Shown here piece after piece: positions 53,402 through 62,688 of a stretch of DNA of 64,000 bases. How positions within the stretch are numbered: position 1 is the first letter of the stretch; each line of letters starts with the position of its first letter. The translations under genes and the position numbers were made by a program. The notes under the pieces are model-generated. The model had not been told where the DNA came from. It searched no databases and saw only the letters and a list, made by a program, of their open reading frames with translations. This DNA is from Gloeobacter morelensis MG652769. Its GTDB lineage: Bacteria > Cyanobacteriota > Cyanobacteriia > Gloeobacterales > Gloeobacteraceae. The stretch is from contig NZ_CP063845.1 in the NCBI RefSeq assembly GCF_021018745.1, positions 2,542,001 to 2,606,000 on the forward strand. Direction: 5' to 3'.

Positions 53402-55240
53402 GTGGCCTCGGTCATTCTCTGCTGGTTGTACGTGACCGCTCTGGGCGGCCTTTGCGGCTGGTTGCTCCTGCACCGGGCGGACCGTGCTTCGGAGGCGGTG
53501 CCCCCGGCGGTGGTGCCGCTGGTGGGGCTTGCGGCGGTGACGGCGGCGGCGGGTTATCTTTCGCTGTTTATCGGTCTTGGGCTGGTGGCCAACCTGCTGG
53601 TGTGGCTCATTGCCTGTGCTTTGCTGTGGCCGCGGCGCGCAGCTTTTGGGCAGGCCCTTGGCCGGCTGCGCGAGCGGGCGGCCCAGACGACCCCCTGGTT
53701 TTGGCCGGCGGCGGGCGCTCTGGCTGCTACCCTCGCCCTGACGTCCGTGGGTAAACCCTGGCTTGCTCAGGGATTTTTTAACTACGACACCGGACTGTAC
53801 CATGCCCCTTCGATCCGCTGGATCGAAAGCTACGGTGCGGTGCCCGGCCTGGGTAATCTGCTGCCGCCTCTGGCGGTCGATTCGCAGTGGTTTATTGCGA
53901 GTGCTCTGTTTAGTTTCGCCTGGCTCTATAAACACCCCCTGCACGCCCTGCTCGGTTTTGTAGCCTTCTGGGGTTTTTGTTTTGCCCTTGGGGGGGTGCG
54001 CGAGCTATTGGTCGGCAAAGGCGACTTGCGGGTAAGCAGTATTTTTCAGGTGCTGTCGCTGGTGCCTTTGCTTGAACTGGTAGGCAACGTCGCCTCGCCG
54101 ACCACCGACGAACCGGCCGCGGTGTTGATGCTGGTGGCGCTCGCCCTGGTCTGCCGCAGCCTCGAAGTGGAGCAGACCCAGCGCGACACCCGCGCGCTGC
54201 AGCTGGCCGTGGCCGCGCTGGCGCTATTTGCCGTAGCCATCAAGTGGAGCGTACTGCCGTTGCTGCTGCCGGTGGGGTATCTCGCCTGGCGCCAGTGGCA
54301 AAAAGAAGGCGCCCCGGCCCTGCCAGGCTACGGCCTGCTGGTAGTCGGCATGCTCACACCCAAATTGGTGCGCGGTGTCATTCTCTCGGGGTACCTGGTC
54401 TATCCCTTTGCGGCCATCGACTGGTTCGGCTTCGACTGGAAGATGCCCATGGAGATTGTCCAATCGGAGAAGCGGTTTATCGAGAGTTGGGCGCGTATGC
54501 AGTTTCGCTCTCCGGAGGAGGTGCTGGGGGGCGGCTTCGGTTTCTGGTTTCCAAGCTGGGTCGAGCAGTTTCGCTCGACCCCGATTGCCTGGTGTTTGTT
54601 GGCGGCGGCGGGGGTGTTTGTGCTCTCGGCGCTGCGGCGGCGGGAGCACTGCGTGTCTATCCTGCGGCGCTATGGGATCGTCTATCTCACCGCCATGGCC
54701 GGGGTGGCCTACTGGTTCTGGACGGCGCCGTTTCTGCGCTTCGGTTACGGGTTTCTCGCCGTAACGGCAATTTTGCTGGTGCTCCCGGCAGCGGACGCTC
54801 TGGCTGCGCGTCTGCCCCGGATATCCGCCCGCCTGCGCCCGGAGGCCTTGGCCACCGCCGCCCTCGCCGCCCTGGTATTGCTCACCGAGGGTGAAAAACG
54901 TCTACTGGGTACAGGCCTCACATTGACCAGGCACTACCTCGAGACCCTCGAGCAGATCTACACGGGGTACCTGCCGATTGGATTGCTCTACCATCAGGTG
55001 GATTACCCCCAAATCGAGACACTGCTGTTGCCGATGCGCAATGCCCGGATCTATCGCCCCCTGACCGGCCAGCTGTGCTGGCACGCGCCGCTGCCGTGCA
55101 CGCCCTACCTCTACAAACCCATCGAATTACGAAGCGGCTCGCTGCAAGGCGGTTTTCGCTCCCGGCCGGACGACGTGACCACTTCGCTTGCCGATTTTGA
55201 CGGCCGTCGCATCGAGCGCGAACAACGAAAAAAACCTTAG
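53402..55240 (+). CDS. Polytopic membrane protein, LIC_10190-like, probable glycan enzyme
   Basis: The 612-residue protein starts at GTG 53402, after GGAGGGG. It has about 11-13 membrane helices and a conserved loop NYDTGLYHAPSIRWIESYG near residue 128, with acidic residues placed as in GT-C glycosyltransferases. The C-terminal 90 residues are soluble. It resembles the LIC_10190 family of unknown function. The next gene is a GT2 enzyme that could make its lipid-linked sugar donor. Confidence 0.7.
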   Translation: MASVILCWLYVTALGGLCGWLLLHRADRASEAVPPAVVPLVGLAAVTAAAGYLSLFIGLGLVANLLVWLIACALLWPRRAAFGQALGRLRERAAQTTPWFWPAAGALAATLALTSVGKPWLAQGFFNYDTGLYHAPSIRWIESYGAVPGLGNLLPPLAVDSQWFIASALFSFAWLYKHPLHALLGFVAFWGFCFALGGVRELLVGKGDLRVSSIFQVLSLVPLLELVGNVASPTTDEPAAVLMLVALALVCRSLEVEQTQRDTRALQLAVAALALFAVAIKWSVLPLLLPVGYLAWRQWQKEGAPALPGYGLLVVGMLTPKLVRGVILSGYLVYPFAAIDWFGFDWKMPMEIVQSEKRFIESWARMQFRSPEEVLGGGFGFWFPSWVEQFRSTPIAWCLLAAAGVFVLSALRRREHCVSILRRYGIVYLTAMAGVAYWFWTAPFLRFGYGFLAVTAILLVLPAADALAARLPRISARLRPEALATAALAALVLLTEGEKRLLGTGLTLTRHYLETLEQIYTGYLPIGLLYHQVDYPQIETLLLPMRNARIYRPLTGQLCWHAPLPCTPYLYKPIELRSGSLQGGFRSRPDDVTTSLADFDGRRIEREQRKKP

Positions 55241-55248
55241 GAAAATGC

Positions 55249-56016
55249 ATGCTCGCCGACTTGCTCCCCGTTCCCACCGGTCCCCTGACGATTCCCGAGA
55301 CTGCCGACGCCCCTGTGTACCTCTCGTTGGTGATCCCCACCTACCGCGAAGCCCAAAACATCGAAGCGCTGCTGGTGCGGCTGACCCGGCTGCTGGAGGC
55401 GACCTTGTCCGGAACCTTCGAGCTGATCGTCGTCGACGACGATAGCCCCGACTTTACCTGGAAACTAGCCCAGGGCCTGACGGCGGATTATCCCCACCTG
55501 CGGGTGATGCGCCGCACCGACGAGCGCGGTCTGGCGACGGCTGTGGTCCGCGGCTGGCAGGCGTCGCGCGGGCAACTGTTGGGGGTGATCGACGGCGATC
55601 TGCAGCACCCGCCCGAGAATGTGCTGAAATTGCTGGCCGCCGCCGAGCAGGGGACGGATCTGGCGGTGGCCAGCCGCCACACCGAGGGCGGCGGTGTGAG
55701 CACCTGGAGTCTCACGCGGCGGCTCGTCTCGCGCGGTGCCCAGCTTGTCGGTCTTGTCGTGCTTCCCAGCGTGGTCGGGCGGGTCAGCGATCCGATGAGC
55801 GGCTTTTTCGTGGTGCGGCGCGCCTGTCTGGCGGGCAAGCTCCTCAGTCCCCTGGGCTACAAGATCTTGCTGGAGGTCTTGGGTCGCGGCGACATCCACA
55901 CTATCCGCGAGGTGGGCTACGTCTTTGAGGAGCGCACCCAGGGCGAGAGCAAAGTGACCCTGCGCCAGTACGGCGAGTACCTGCTCCACCTGTTGCGCTT
56001 GCGCCTTGCGCGTTGA
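55249..56016 (+). CDS. GT2 glycosyltransferase, dolichyl-phosphate mannose synthase-like
   Basis: The 255-residue protein has a GT2 domain: LSLVIPTYREAQNIEAL near residue 25, VVDDDSPDFTW near 63 and the metal-binding DGDLQHPPE near 116, which is typical of polyprenyl-phosphate mannose or glucose synthases. There are no C-terminal membrane helices. It probably makes polyprenyl-phosphate sugar for the membrane protein encoded eight bases upstream. Confidence 0.9.
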   Translation: MLADLLPVPTGPLTIPETADAPVYLSLVIPTYREAQNIEALLVRLTRLLEATLSGTFELIVVDDDSPDFTWKLAQGLTADYPHLRVMRRTDERGLATAVVRGWQASRGQLLGVIDGDLQHPPENVLKLLAAAEQGTDLAVASRHTEGGGVSTWSLTRRLVSRGAQLVGLVVLPSVVGRVSDPMSGFFVVRRACLAGKLLSPLGYKILLEVLGRGDIHTIREVGYVFEERTQGESKVTLRQYGEYLLHLLRLRLAR

Positions 56017-56154
56017 ACCGATGCTTTCGATCTTGCCAAGAGTGCAGGCAGGACAAATCGCTGTGAAGGCCAGTGCAAAAGACGTTACGGTACCCTGGTG
56101 TTGGGCGGCCAGGCTCTTAAGGGAGGCGGGCTCGGGCCGCAGCGAGGGCTGTGC

Positions 56155-57036
56155 TCATGGGGCCACCCGCCGGTACAGATACGGCGTCGTAACCGAAAGA
56201 CCCAGCCCTGCCGGCTGCGTCACGCGCTCGGAGCGGCCGACAAAGAGCACGCCCCCGGGGCGCAGGGCATGGGCGAGCCGGCGCAACAGGCGGCGTTGGG
56301 CGCCCTCGTTGAGGTAAATCAAGAAGTTGCGGCAAAAAATCAGATCCCAACCCCCCTCGAATGGGCGGCTGAAGACATCCTCGCAGCGAAACTGCACCGC
56401 CCGGCACAGGGGCTCACAGAGCGTATACGCGTCTCCCACCGCTTGCGCGTAAGGGTGCAGGCGCTCGGGAATCGTTTTTTCGAGCGCCGACCGGTAGACA
56501 CCCCGGCGCGCCTGCTCAATCGCCGTTGCGCTGCAGTCGCTGCCCACCAGCTTGCTGCCCGCAAGCCGCCCGGCCTCGTTGAGGCACACGGCCAGCGAGT
56601 ACGGTTCCTGCCCCATCGCACAGCCCACCGACCAGGCGCTCAGCGGCCCGCCTCCAGCCAACTGCGGTAGTACCCTGCCCTCCAGGACCTGCCACTGTTC
56701 GGGATCGCGAAAGAAACCGCTCACCGAGGTGACCAGGCTCTCGCGCAACCGGGCAAAAGCCTGTGGGCGCTCGATCAGATGGCGGCGATAATCTGCCCAA
56801 CTCTGCACGCCGGCCAACTGGCGGCGAATGACCAACCGCTGGTGCAACTGATGCAATTTATAAGCAAAAATATCGATGCCGGAGGCGGCTGCCAGCCAGA
56901 GGCAAAAGCCGTTCCACCCCGCCTCCGCTTCACCGGTCGCTTCGGAGACAACCTCAGCCCGTAGAACGGGGGAGAGCTTGGCGACACGCGTCGGCAGGCC
57001 CGCAGCAGAAAGAGGCTTGAAATTGTCCGTCATCAC
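56155..57036 (-). CDS. CheR-type protein-glutamate methyltransferase
   Basis: The 293-residue protein has the CheR N-terminal helical domain, LVTSVSGFFRDPEQW near residue 105, SAWSVGCAMGQEPYSLA near 133 (SAM binding) and DLIFCRNFLIYLNEGAQRR near 230. It methylates glutamates of chemoreceptors using SAM. No other chemotaxis genes are in the window. A preceding 40-residue extension is unusual. The gap 56017-56154 holds nothing that I recognise. Confidence 0.9.
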   Translation of the reverse strand: MMTDNFKPLSAAGLPTRVAKLSPVLRAEVVSEATGEAEAGWNGFCLWLAAASGIDIFAYKLHQLHQRLVIRRQLAGVQSWADYRRHLIERPQAFARLRESLVTSVSGFFRDPEQWQVLEGRVLPQLAGGGPLSAWSVGCAMGQEPYSLAVCLNEAGRLAGSKLVGSDCSATAIEQARRGVYRSALEKTIPERLHPYAQAVGDAYTLCEPLCRAVQFRCEDVFSRPFEGGWDLIFCRNFLIYLNEGAQRRLLRRLAHALRPGGVLFVGRSERVTQPAGLGLSVTTPYLYRRVAP

Positions 57037-57144
57037 TGGAGAGGAAAATAGACAAAGTCGGCGCGGACACAGACCCGACGGCCGCCTTCGCCATTATCGG
57101 CGACAGACGAACCAACACCACAGGTCCCAGGGCCGTACACCGCC

Positions 57145-58047
57145 CTAACGGCGATGGACATCGCGGGCAAAGTCCAGGATGTGCCGGGCGGTTGGCTCGG
57201 GCTGTTCGAGGTGAGGGGTGTGTCCGCACCCGGAAAGCCAGCGCAGGGAGCTGCGGGCGATGGCCCGCCGGAAACGTTCGGCGTCGGCGGTGCCAAGCAC
57301 GCCGTCCGCTTCGCCCCAGAGAATCAGGGTGCGATGCGCGACCCCGCCGATGCGGGGCGCCAGAAAGTCATACCCGCCGCTGTGGGAAAAGCGCAACAGC
57401 GCCTCCTGCCAGTGGGGCTGGGCGGTATGGAGAGCACAGCAGCGCCGGGCGGCGCGCTGCAGGTCGTCCTCGCGCCCCCAGGCGGGCCGGTTTTTAAAGG
57501 CCCGCCACAGTTCGAGCGCCAGGCCGTCGAAGGGCGGCGAGAGCCACCGGTAGACCGCCGGGCCGCAGGTGAAGCCGACGCTGTCGATGAGCACCAGCCC
57601 GGCGACGGCTTCGGCGTGGGTGAGCGCAAAATCGATAGCGGCAGCCCCACCCATCGAAGCGCCCACCAGCACCACCGGCTCACCAATCCGCTCCAGCCAG
57701 AAGGACCACAGGTGCGCCTTGAGGGCAGCGGCGCTGCAGGCAAGATCCGGTCGCCTTTCGGTAAAGCCGAAGCCCAGCAGATCGATTGCCCAGGTGGGGC
57801 GGTGGGCGGCAAGCAGTGGCACCAGCCGAAAAAATTCGAGCAGCGAACTGTCGAAACCGTGCAGCAGAAGCACCGGTGGCCCGTCTGCTCGGCCGGCGCG
57901 CACGAAGCTGGTGGCGACGGGCCGGGAACCGTCACCACAGAGGACGGGGACGCGCTCGATGCGCTCCAGCAGCCAGCGCGCCTGCGGGTGGTCGATATCC
58001 GCCGCGTCCGGGGCAAAGGGCGCCGGGACGGGAGCTAACCGCTGCAT
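57145..58047 (-). CDS. α/β-hydrolase overlapping the chelatase gene
   Basis: The 300-residue protein has the oxyanion HGFDSS at H64-S69, the nucleophile S131 in GASMGG and a late histidine in GCGHTPH. It starts inside the last codons of the large chelatase gene (13-base overlap), so translation is likely coupled. Length and context recall BchO, an α/β hydrolase linked to magnesium chelatase genes in phototrophs, but the resemblance is only general. Substrate unknown. The gap 57037-57144 before CheR is empty. Confidence 0.8.
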   Translation of the reverse strand: MQRLAPVPAPFAPDAADIDHPQARWLLERIERVPVLCGDGSRPVATSFVRAGRADGPPVLLLHGFDSSLLEFFRLVPLLAAHRPTWAIDLLGFGFTERRPDLACSAAALKAHLWSFWLERIGEPVVLVGASMGGAAAIDFALTHAEAVAGLVLIDSVGFTCGPAVYRWLSPPFDGLALELWRAFKNRPAWGREDDLQRAARRCCALHTAQPHWQEALLRFSHSGGYDFLAPRIGGVAHRTLILWGEADGVLGTADAERFRRAIARSSLRWLSGCGHTPHLEQPEPTARHILDFARDVHRR

Positions 58048-61000
58048 GGCGCCGCCTCCAGGCGGTACTCCAGTTGCCCATATAGAGTATCGAGGTGGGT
58101 GCGCTCCTCGTCGGTGGCCTGCCAGTAGCCGCGGCCGTGGGCCTGGGCCAGTTGCCGGACGATCTCGGCTTCGGCATAGGGGTTGGCGGCGATCAGGCGA
58201 TCGCGCATCGCGGCGTCGAAGACGAAGCGGCGGGCCACCTGGCCCCAGGTGGCGGTGCCGACGCTGGCGGTGGTCGCGTCGAGCCCGAGCAGATATTCGA
58301 CCCGGTCGGCAATTTGCTGGGCGCCCTGGTGGCCGTGGGCGAGCATGCCGTCGATCCAGCGGGGATTTAATAGACGACTGGTCACCCCCTGGCGCACCGC
58401 CTCAGGAAGCGTCTTCACCTCGATGCGCTCGCCGGTGGTATCGGCGATGAGCACCGCCGGGCGGCTGCCGCTCACCAGTTGAGAGGCGCGGGCCATGCCG
58501 CCGAAAAATTCGTAATAGTGATCGAGGTCGGTGACTTCAAATTCGTGGCTGTCGCGCACCTGGCTGACCAGCCGCACGCGCCCGAGGGCGCGCTCCAGCG
58601 CCTCGGGCGCTTCGCAGGCCCCTTGACCGTAGAGATAGCGGGTGCGGTTCAGGTACATCCGGGCCAGGTCCGTTTCTGCTTCCCAGGCACCGGTCTCGAT
58701 CAGGCTGCTCAGCCGGTTGCCGTACTCGCCCGGGGGCGGGCCGAACAAGCGGCCGTGGCGCGGTACCCCCGCCTCGCCCTCAGTCTCCAGCGTGTGGCGG
58801 CGCACAAAATTCTGCTCGGGCGGCTCCGCCAGCCCGGCCACCGCCTCAAAGGCCCGGTCGATCAGCTGGACCAGATGGGGAAAGAGGTCGCGAAAAAAGC
58901 CGCAGATATTGACTGTGACATCGATGCGCGGGCGGGCGAGCACTGCGAGGGGGACGATTTCGGGCTTCATGGCAAACCCGCGGCCCCGGTCCACCCGCAC
59001 GCCGATGTAGTGCAGAATCTGCCCGACCGTTTCGCCCAGGGTCTTGCAGGTCTCGAAGCCCCACAAAATCACCCCCACCGCCTCGGGGTAACCGCCGTGC
59101 TCGGCCCGGTAGCGCCGCAACGTCGCCTCGGCGATTTCGGCCCCCCGCTCGCAGGCGCTCTCGGTGGGCAGTTTGGTCGGATCGAACTGAAAGGTATTGC
59201 GCCCGGTGGGGTAGGTGGACGGGGTGCGCACCGGATCGCCCCCGAGCCCCGGCTCGACGTACCCCCCCGCCAGGGCCTGGATCAAGGCTGCGCTCTCGTC
59301 GGTGTAGCGCACTTGATCGGCCAGCCAACGTAGATAGACCAGCGATTCGGCCAGATCTCCATCGCCGGGATCGCTCCCCAGCACCTGCCGCTCGATAACG
59401 GCCCGCGCCCGGTGGGCGAGGTTCTCCAGTTCGGGGCCGGGCCGGTCGAGCAAACGGTCGTAGTCGAGGCGCGAGCGCACTGCCAACAGACGCGGCAGGG
59501 CCGGCGCCTCCGGGCGGTCGTAGCGGGCCACCAGCGCCAAATAATCGACCAGGGCTTCTCCGGTGAGCCGGTGGCCGAAGGTGTGCAACCCAAGCGGCAC
59601 CGCCACCCGCTTGAGGGCGAACAGTTCCCGGTGCAGCGCCTCCAGGGCCGCTTCGTAGGGTGCGGGATCGAACAGCTCGGAGGTATCCTGCAGGGCCGCT
59701 TCGTCGACGGCCAGGGGCACGGCGTGCTCGGCCGAGATACGGACCATCTGCCGCAGGACAGCTCGGGCGCGCGGCGGGCTCACCCGCAGTTGCTCTTCGT
59801 ACTCGGCGAGCAATTCCTCCAGCTCAAGCAAATGGCCGTAGAGGCCCGCTGCAACGAAGGTGGGCGAGGCGTGGCTCACCAGCTGCGCGTAGCTGCGCCG
59901 CCGGGCGATCGTCCCTTCGGAGACGTTGACTACGTGGTAGAGATAGACGTGGGGCAGATCGCCCATCAGCGCGTCGGGTACCGAATCGGCCCCCAGGGCC
60001 ACCTGCTTGCCCGGCAGAAATTCGAACGTGCCGTGGGTGCCGACGTGGACGACGGCGTCGGCACCCCAACCGTCCGCCTCCGCCAGATAGCGGTAGAAGG
60101 CGATGTACTGGTGGTGGGCGGGCAGGCTCTCGTCGTGGTGGATCTTGGCCGGATCCTCGTGGATGCCCCGCGAGGGCTGCACGGCGACCAGTACATTGCC
60201 GAAGGCGATCCCCGCCATCAGCAAGTCGGTGCCCTCCACCATCAGATCCCCCGGCGGCGGCCCGAAGACCTGCTCGCTGTCCCGGCGCAGGGAGGCGGGC
60301 AGTTTTTCATACCAGCGCAGATAGGTCTCAAGTGGCACGCGCAGGGCGTGGCGGGCGGTGCGCTCGCTGCCGACAAAACTGCCGCCCTGCAACAAGCCGC
60401 GACCCAACAGCAGATCTTTGAGCGTCCCGGCTTCGGGCACCTCGAGGCTGTAGCCGGCCCGCCGCAGTTGGACGAGCACGTTTTCGACCGAGGCGAACAC
60501 ATCGAGAAACGAGGCGGTGCCGAGGGTGCCTTCTCCGGGTGGATAGTTAAAGAGCACCACGGCGACGCGCTTGTGGCGGTTGGCCTTGCGCGTCAGGGCG
60601 ACGCGCTTGAGGATGCGCCGCGCCAGATACTCGCCGCGCCCCGGCACCGGTGCCACCTGCTGAGCGGGATCGAGGCCGTAGAGCATCACCGGATCGATCG
60701 CCCCGTCCAGTTCGGCCAGCGCCACCGTGGCGAGGGTCTCGACCGCAGACAGTCCATCTTTGCTCGCCTCCCAGCAGGCGATCTCGCGGCTGTGGGAGGT
60801 GATCGCCACGTAGTAGGGCACATCGAGGGCACCCAGCAGGTTCACCGTCTTCTGGGCATCCCCCCCGAGCGGTCCGCCATCCAGGCGGAACCACAACAGC
60901 GAAACGATCGCATCGCAAATCGGCCAGCCGTCCTCGAAGAAGTGGGCCTTGAGGGCATCCGCCGTGCGGATGCCGTCGGCAAAAAAGCACACGACATTGG

Positions 61001-61703
61001 CACCCTCGGCCAGGGCAGCGAACAGTTCGCCTCCCCCTGCCAGGTTGGCAGCCAGGGTAGTGCCGCCGTAGAGCAGCACCGCCACGGTGGGCCGCTGCGG
61101 GTCCGAGGGGTGGGCGGTGCGGTACTCGCCGTAACTGGCGTAGCGCGCACCGGAGGCAGGATCGATAAAGCCGCATTCGGGATAGATTTGCGGCGGCGCC
61201 GGTTGGGTCTCCACCCCGGCGTATTCCGCCGCCACGAAGCGCAGCAGGTTGGCCAGATTCTCAGATCCCGAGTGGGTCCAGTACTGCACGCAGCGCTGCC
61301 AGTTGGCGGCGTGGCGACCGCCGACGCGGCCGTTGGCGGAGGCGGTCGGCGGGTAGCTGCCGGGCTGGAGGACAAAATCGCCCATGCGCAACAGTCCCAG
61401 GGCCGCCCCATCCCCGGCAAAAACCGGAATGAAAACCACGGCCTGCCCTTCGCTCTCTCGCCGTGCCCGCTGCACCAGGGACACAGCCTGCTCGGGGGTG
61501 CCGCGCAGATCGAACAGCACCGCCCGTGCCCCTGCAATGCTCGCCAGTGCGGTCTCAACTGCCAGCGAACGGTCCTGAAGGCGGTGGGTCAAAAAAACCT
61601 CCACCTCAAAGAGCGGACCCTCGGCTTCCAGCAGTCGCAAGGCTTCAGGCAAACTTCCCAAGGCTGTGGCTGAGGAAATGAGCACCAGACGGGGTACGGA
61701 CAT
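58035..61703 (-). CDS. CobN/BchH-family chelatase large subunit
   Basis: The 1222-residue protein is the porphyrin- or corrin-binding large subunit of a metal chelatase. Marks are VVHVGTHGTFEFLPGKQ near 545, VVNVSEGTIARRRSYAQLVSH near 590, GFETCKTLGETVGQILHYIGV near 890 and NICGFFRDLFPHLVQLIDRAF near 935. It lacks the N-terminal extension of ChlH/BchH and is about 100 residues shorter. It is more like CobN or the short BchH-like proteins of anaerobes. A Ni/Co transporter next door supports cobalt insertion into a corrinoid; magnesium chelatase is the alternative. ChlI/ChlD-type partners are not nearby. Confidence 0.82.
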   Translation of the reverse strand: MSVPRLVLISSATALGSLPEALRLLEAEGPLFEVEVFLTHRLQDRSLAVETALASIAGARAVLFDLRGTPEQAVSLVQRARRESEGQAVVFIPVFAGDGAALGLLRMGDFVLQPGSYPPTASANGRVGGRHAANWQRCVQYWTHSGSENLANLLRFVAAEYAGVETQPAPPQIYPECGFIDPASGARYASYGEYRTAHPSDPQRPTVAVLLYGGTTLAANLAGGGELFAALAEGANVVCFFADGIRTADALKAHFFEDGWPICDAIVSLLWFRLDGGPLGGDAQKTVNLLGALDVPYYVAITSHSREIACWEASKDGLSAVETLATVALAELDGAIDPVMLYGLDPAQQVAPVPGRGEYLARRILKRVALTRKANRHKRVAVVLFNYPPGEGTLGTASFLDVFASVENVLVQLRRAGYSLEVPEAGTLKDLLLGRGLLQGGSFVGSERTARHALRVPLETYLRWYEKLPASLRRDSEQVFGPPPGDLMVEGTDLLMAGIAFGNVLVAVQPSRGIHEDPAKIHHDESLPAHHQYIAFYRYLAEADGWGADAVVHVGTHGTFEFLPGKQVALGADSVPDALMGDLPHVYLYHVVNVSEGTIARRRSYAQLVSHASPTFVAAGLYGHLLELEELLAEYEEQLRVSPPRARAVLRQMVRISAEHAVPLAVDEAALQDTSELFDPAPYEAALEALHRELFALKRVAVPLGLHTFGHRLTGEALVDYLALVARYDRPEAPALPRLLAVRSRLDYDRLLDRPGPELENLAHRARAVIERQVLGSDPGDGDLAESLVYLRWLADQVRYTDESAALIQALAGGYVEPGLGGDPVRTPSTYPTGRNTFQFDPTKLPTESACERGAEIAEATLRRYRAEHGGYPEAVGVILWGFETCKTLGETVGQILHYIGVRVDRGRGFAMKPEIVPLAVLARPRIDVTVNICGFFRDLFPHLVQLIDRAFEAVAGLAEPPEQNFVRRHTLETEGEAGVPRHGRLFGPPPGEYGNRLSSLIETGAWEAETDLARMYLNRTRYLYGQGACEAPEALERALGRVRLVSQVRDSHEFEVTDLDHYYEFFGGMARASQLVSGSRPAVLIADTTGERIEVKTLPEAVRQGVTSRLLNPRWIDGMLAHGHQGAQQIADRVEYLLGLDATTASVGTATWGQVARRFVFDAAMRDRLIAANPYAEAEIVRQLAQAHGRGYWQATDEERTHLDTLYGQLEYRLEAAPCSG

Positions 61704-61759
61704 GGTGGTCCTCGCATGAAGGGGTACGTTAGTTAGAAGTGTGCGCGGGCGAAATTGCC

Positions 61760-62539
61760 TCAGGCCCAGACGGCGCGCACCGTCAGGTACGCCCCCAGGG
61801 CAAAGATGAACCAGGCACTGGCCTGGCCGACCAGGGGCGCGTAGCGTTCACTGCCGTCGATGCGCTTTTCGAGCCAGTTGACCGACAGCACCAGGCTGAG
61901 GCCCAGACCGATCAGCACCGAGGCCAGCCCGAGGCTGAAGACGACCACCAGTCCCAGCCCCTGCAGGACGTCGGACAGCCCACCCGCCGCCACCGCCGTG
62001 AGCAACACCGCGAGTGCTCCCGGACAGGGCACTACCCCCCCGGAAACACCCAGGGCAATCAGTGCCCGGGTATCGAGCCGCTCGCCGGTGCGCACGCTCC
62101 CGTGGGGGTGCTCATGAGAGTGATCGTGGTGATGGTCGTGACCGTGGCCGTGGCCGTGGTCATGATCATGGTTGTGGCGCATGTTGAGCGCGTGGCTCAC
62201 GCGATGATTCCAACCGGCCCACAGCCGGGCAATCGCCCGCTGCCACACCAGCCAGGCACCCACCGCCAGCACCAATAGCCCCGAAATCAGTTCCAGATAG
62301 TGCTCCACCCACGCAGGCGCGAAGTAGCGAGCCGCCACCAGCGTCAGCGCCGCGAGCATATAGACGCTCAGCGTATGGGTGAGGGTGACCACCAGTCCCA
62401 GCACCACCGCGTCCCAGGGTCGACCGCGGCTACCTACCAGGTAAGCGGCCATCAGGCTCTTGCCGTGGCCCGGCTCCAGCGCGTGCAGGGCTCCCAGGCC
62501 AAAAGCGGATACAACGTACAGCATTCCAGACACGGCCAT
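61760..62539 (-). CDS. Nickel/cobalt transporter (NicO/RcnA-like) with a His-rich loop
   Basis: From ATG 62539 it encodes 259 residues; GTG 62533 is better spaced from GGAG. It has about six membrane helices with LGALHALEPGHGKSLMAAYL near the start and SGGVVPCPGALAVLL near 165, both typical of NicO transporters. A central cytoplasmic loop has about 12 His mixed with Asp/Gly (HDHDHGHGHGHDHHHDHSHE), which should bind metal. Known members export or import Ni/Co. It ends 57 bp from the chelatase start on the same strand, so it probably heads that operon. Confidence 0.88.
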   Translation of the reverse strand: MAVSGMLYVVSAFGLGALHALEPGHGKSLMAAYLVGSRGRPWDAVVLGLVVTLTHTLSVYMLAALTLVAARYFAPAWVEHYLELISGLLVLAVGAWLVWQRAIARLWAGWNHRVSHALNMRHNHDHDHGHGHGHDHHHDHSHEHPHGSVRTGERLDTRALIALGVSGGVVPCPGALAVLLTAVAAGGLSDVLQGLGLVVVFSLGLASVLIGLGLSLVLSVNWLEKRIDGSERYAPLVGQASAWFIFALGAYLTVRAVWA

Positions 62540-62688
62540 TCTCCGGGCAAGCCTGCTGTGTAACTTAGCAGACTGGGGGTGTGCTCCGCGCAACGTCGAC
62601 GCGCTTGTTCGGGTTTCAGCTTGGCGATCGATAGCTTCAGTCTGCCGGGAAACGGTGCTCACTTTCCAGGTCAAACGTTGCTCAATCG

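Noticed and set aside
59412-61673. 753-codon plus-strand frame
   Set aside because: Antisense to the chelatase gene, which has clear family motifs; the frame is open because of GC-rich third positions.
62540-62688. Cobalamin riboswitch upstream of the Ni/Co transporter
   Set aside because: I looked for a B12-box-like sequence (AGCCACTG-type) and extensive pairing and saw neither.
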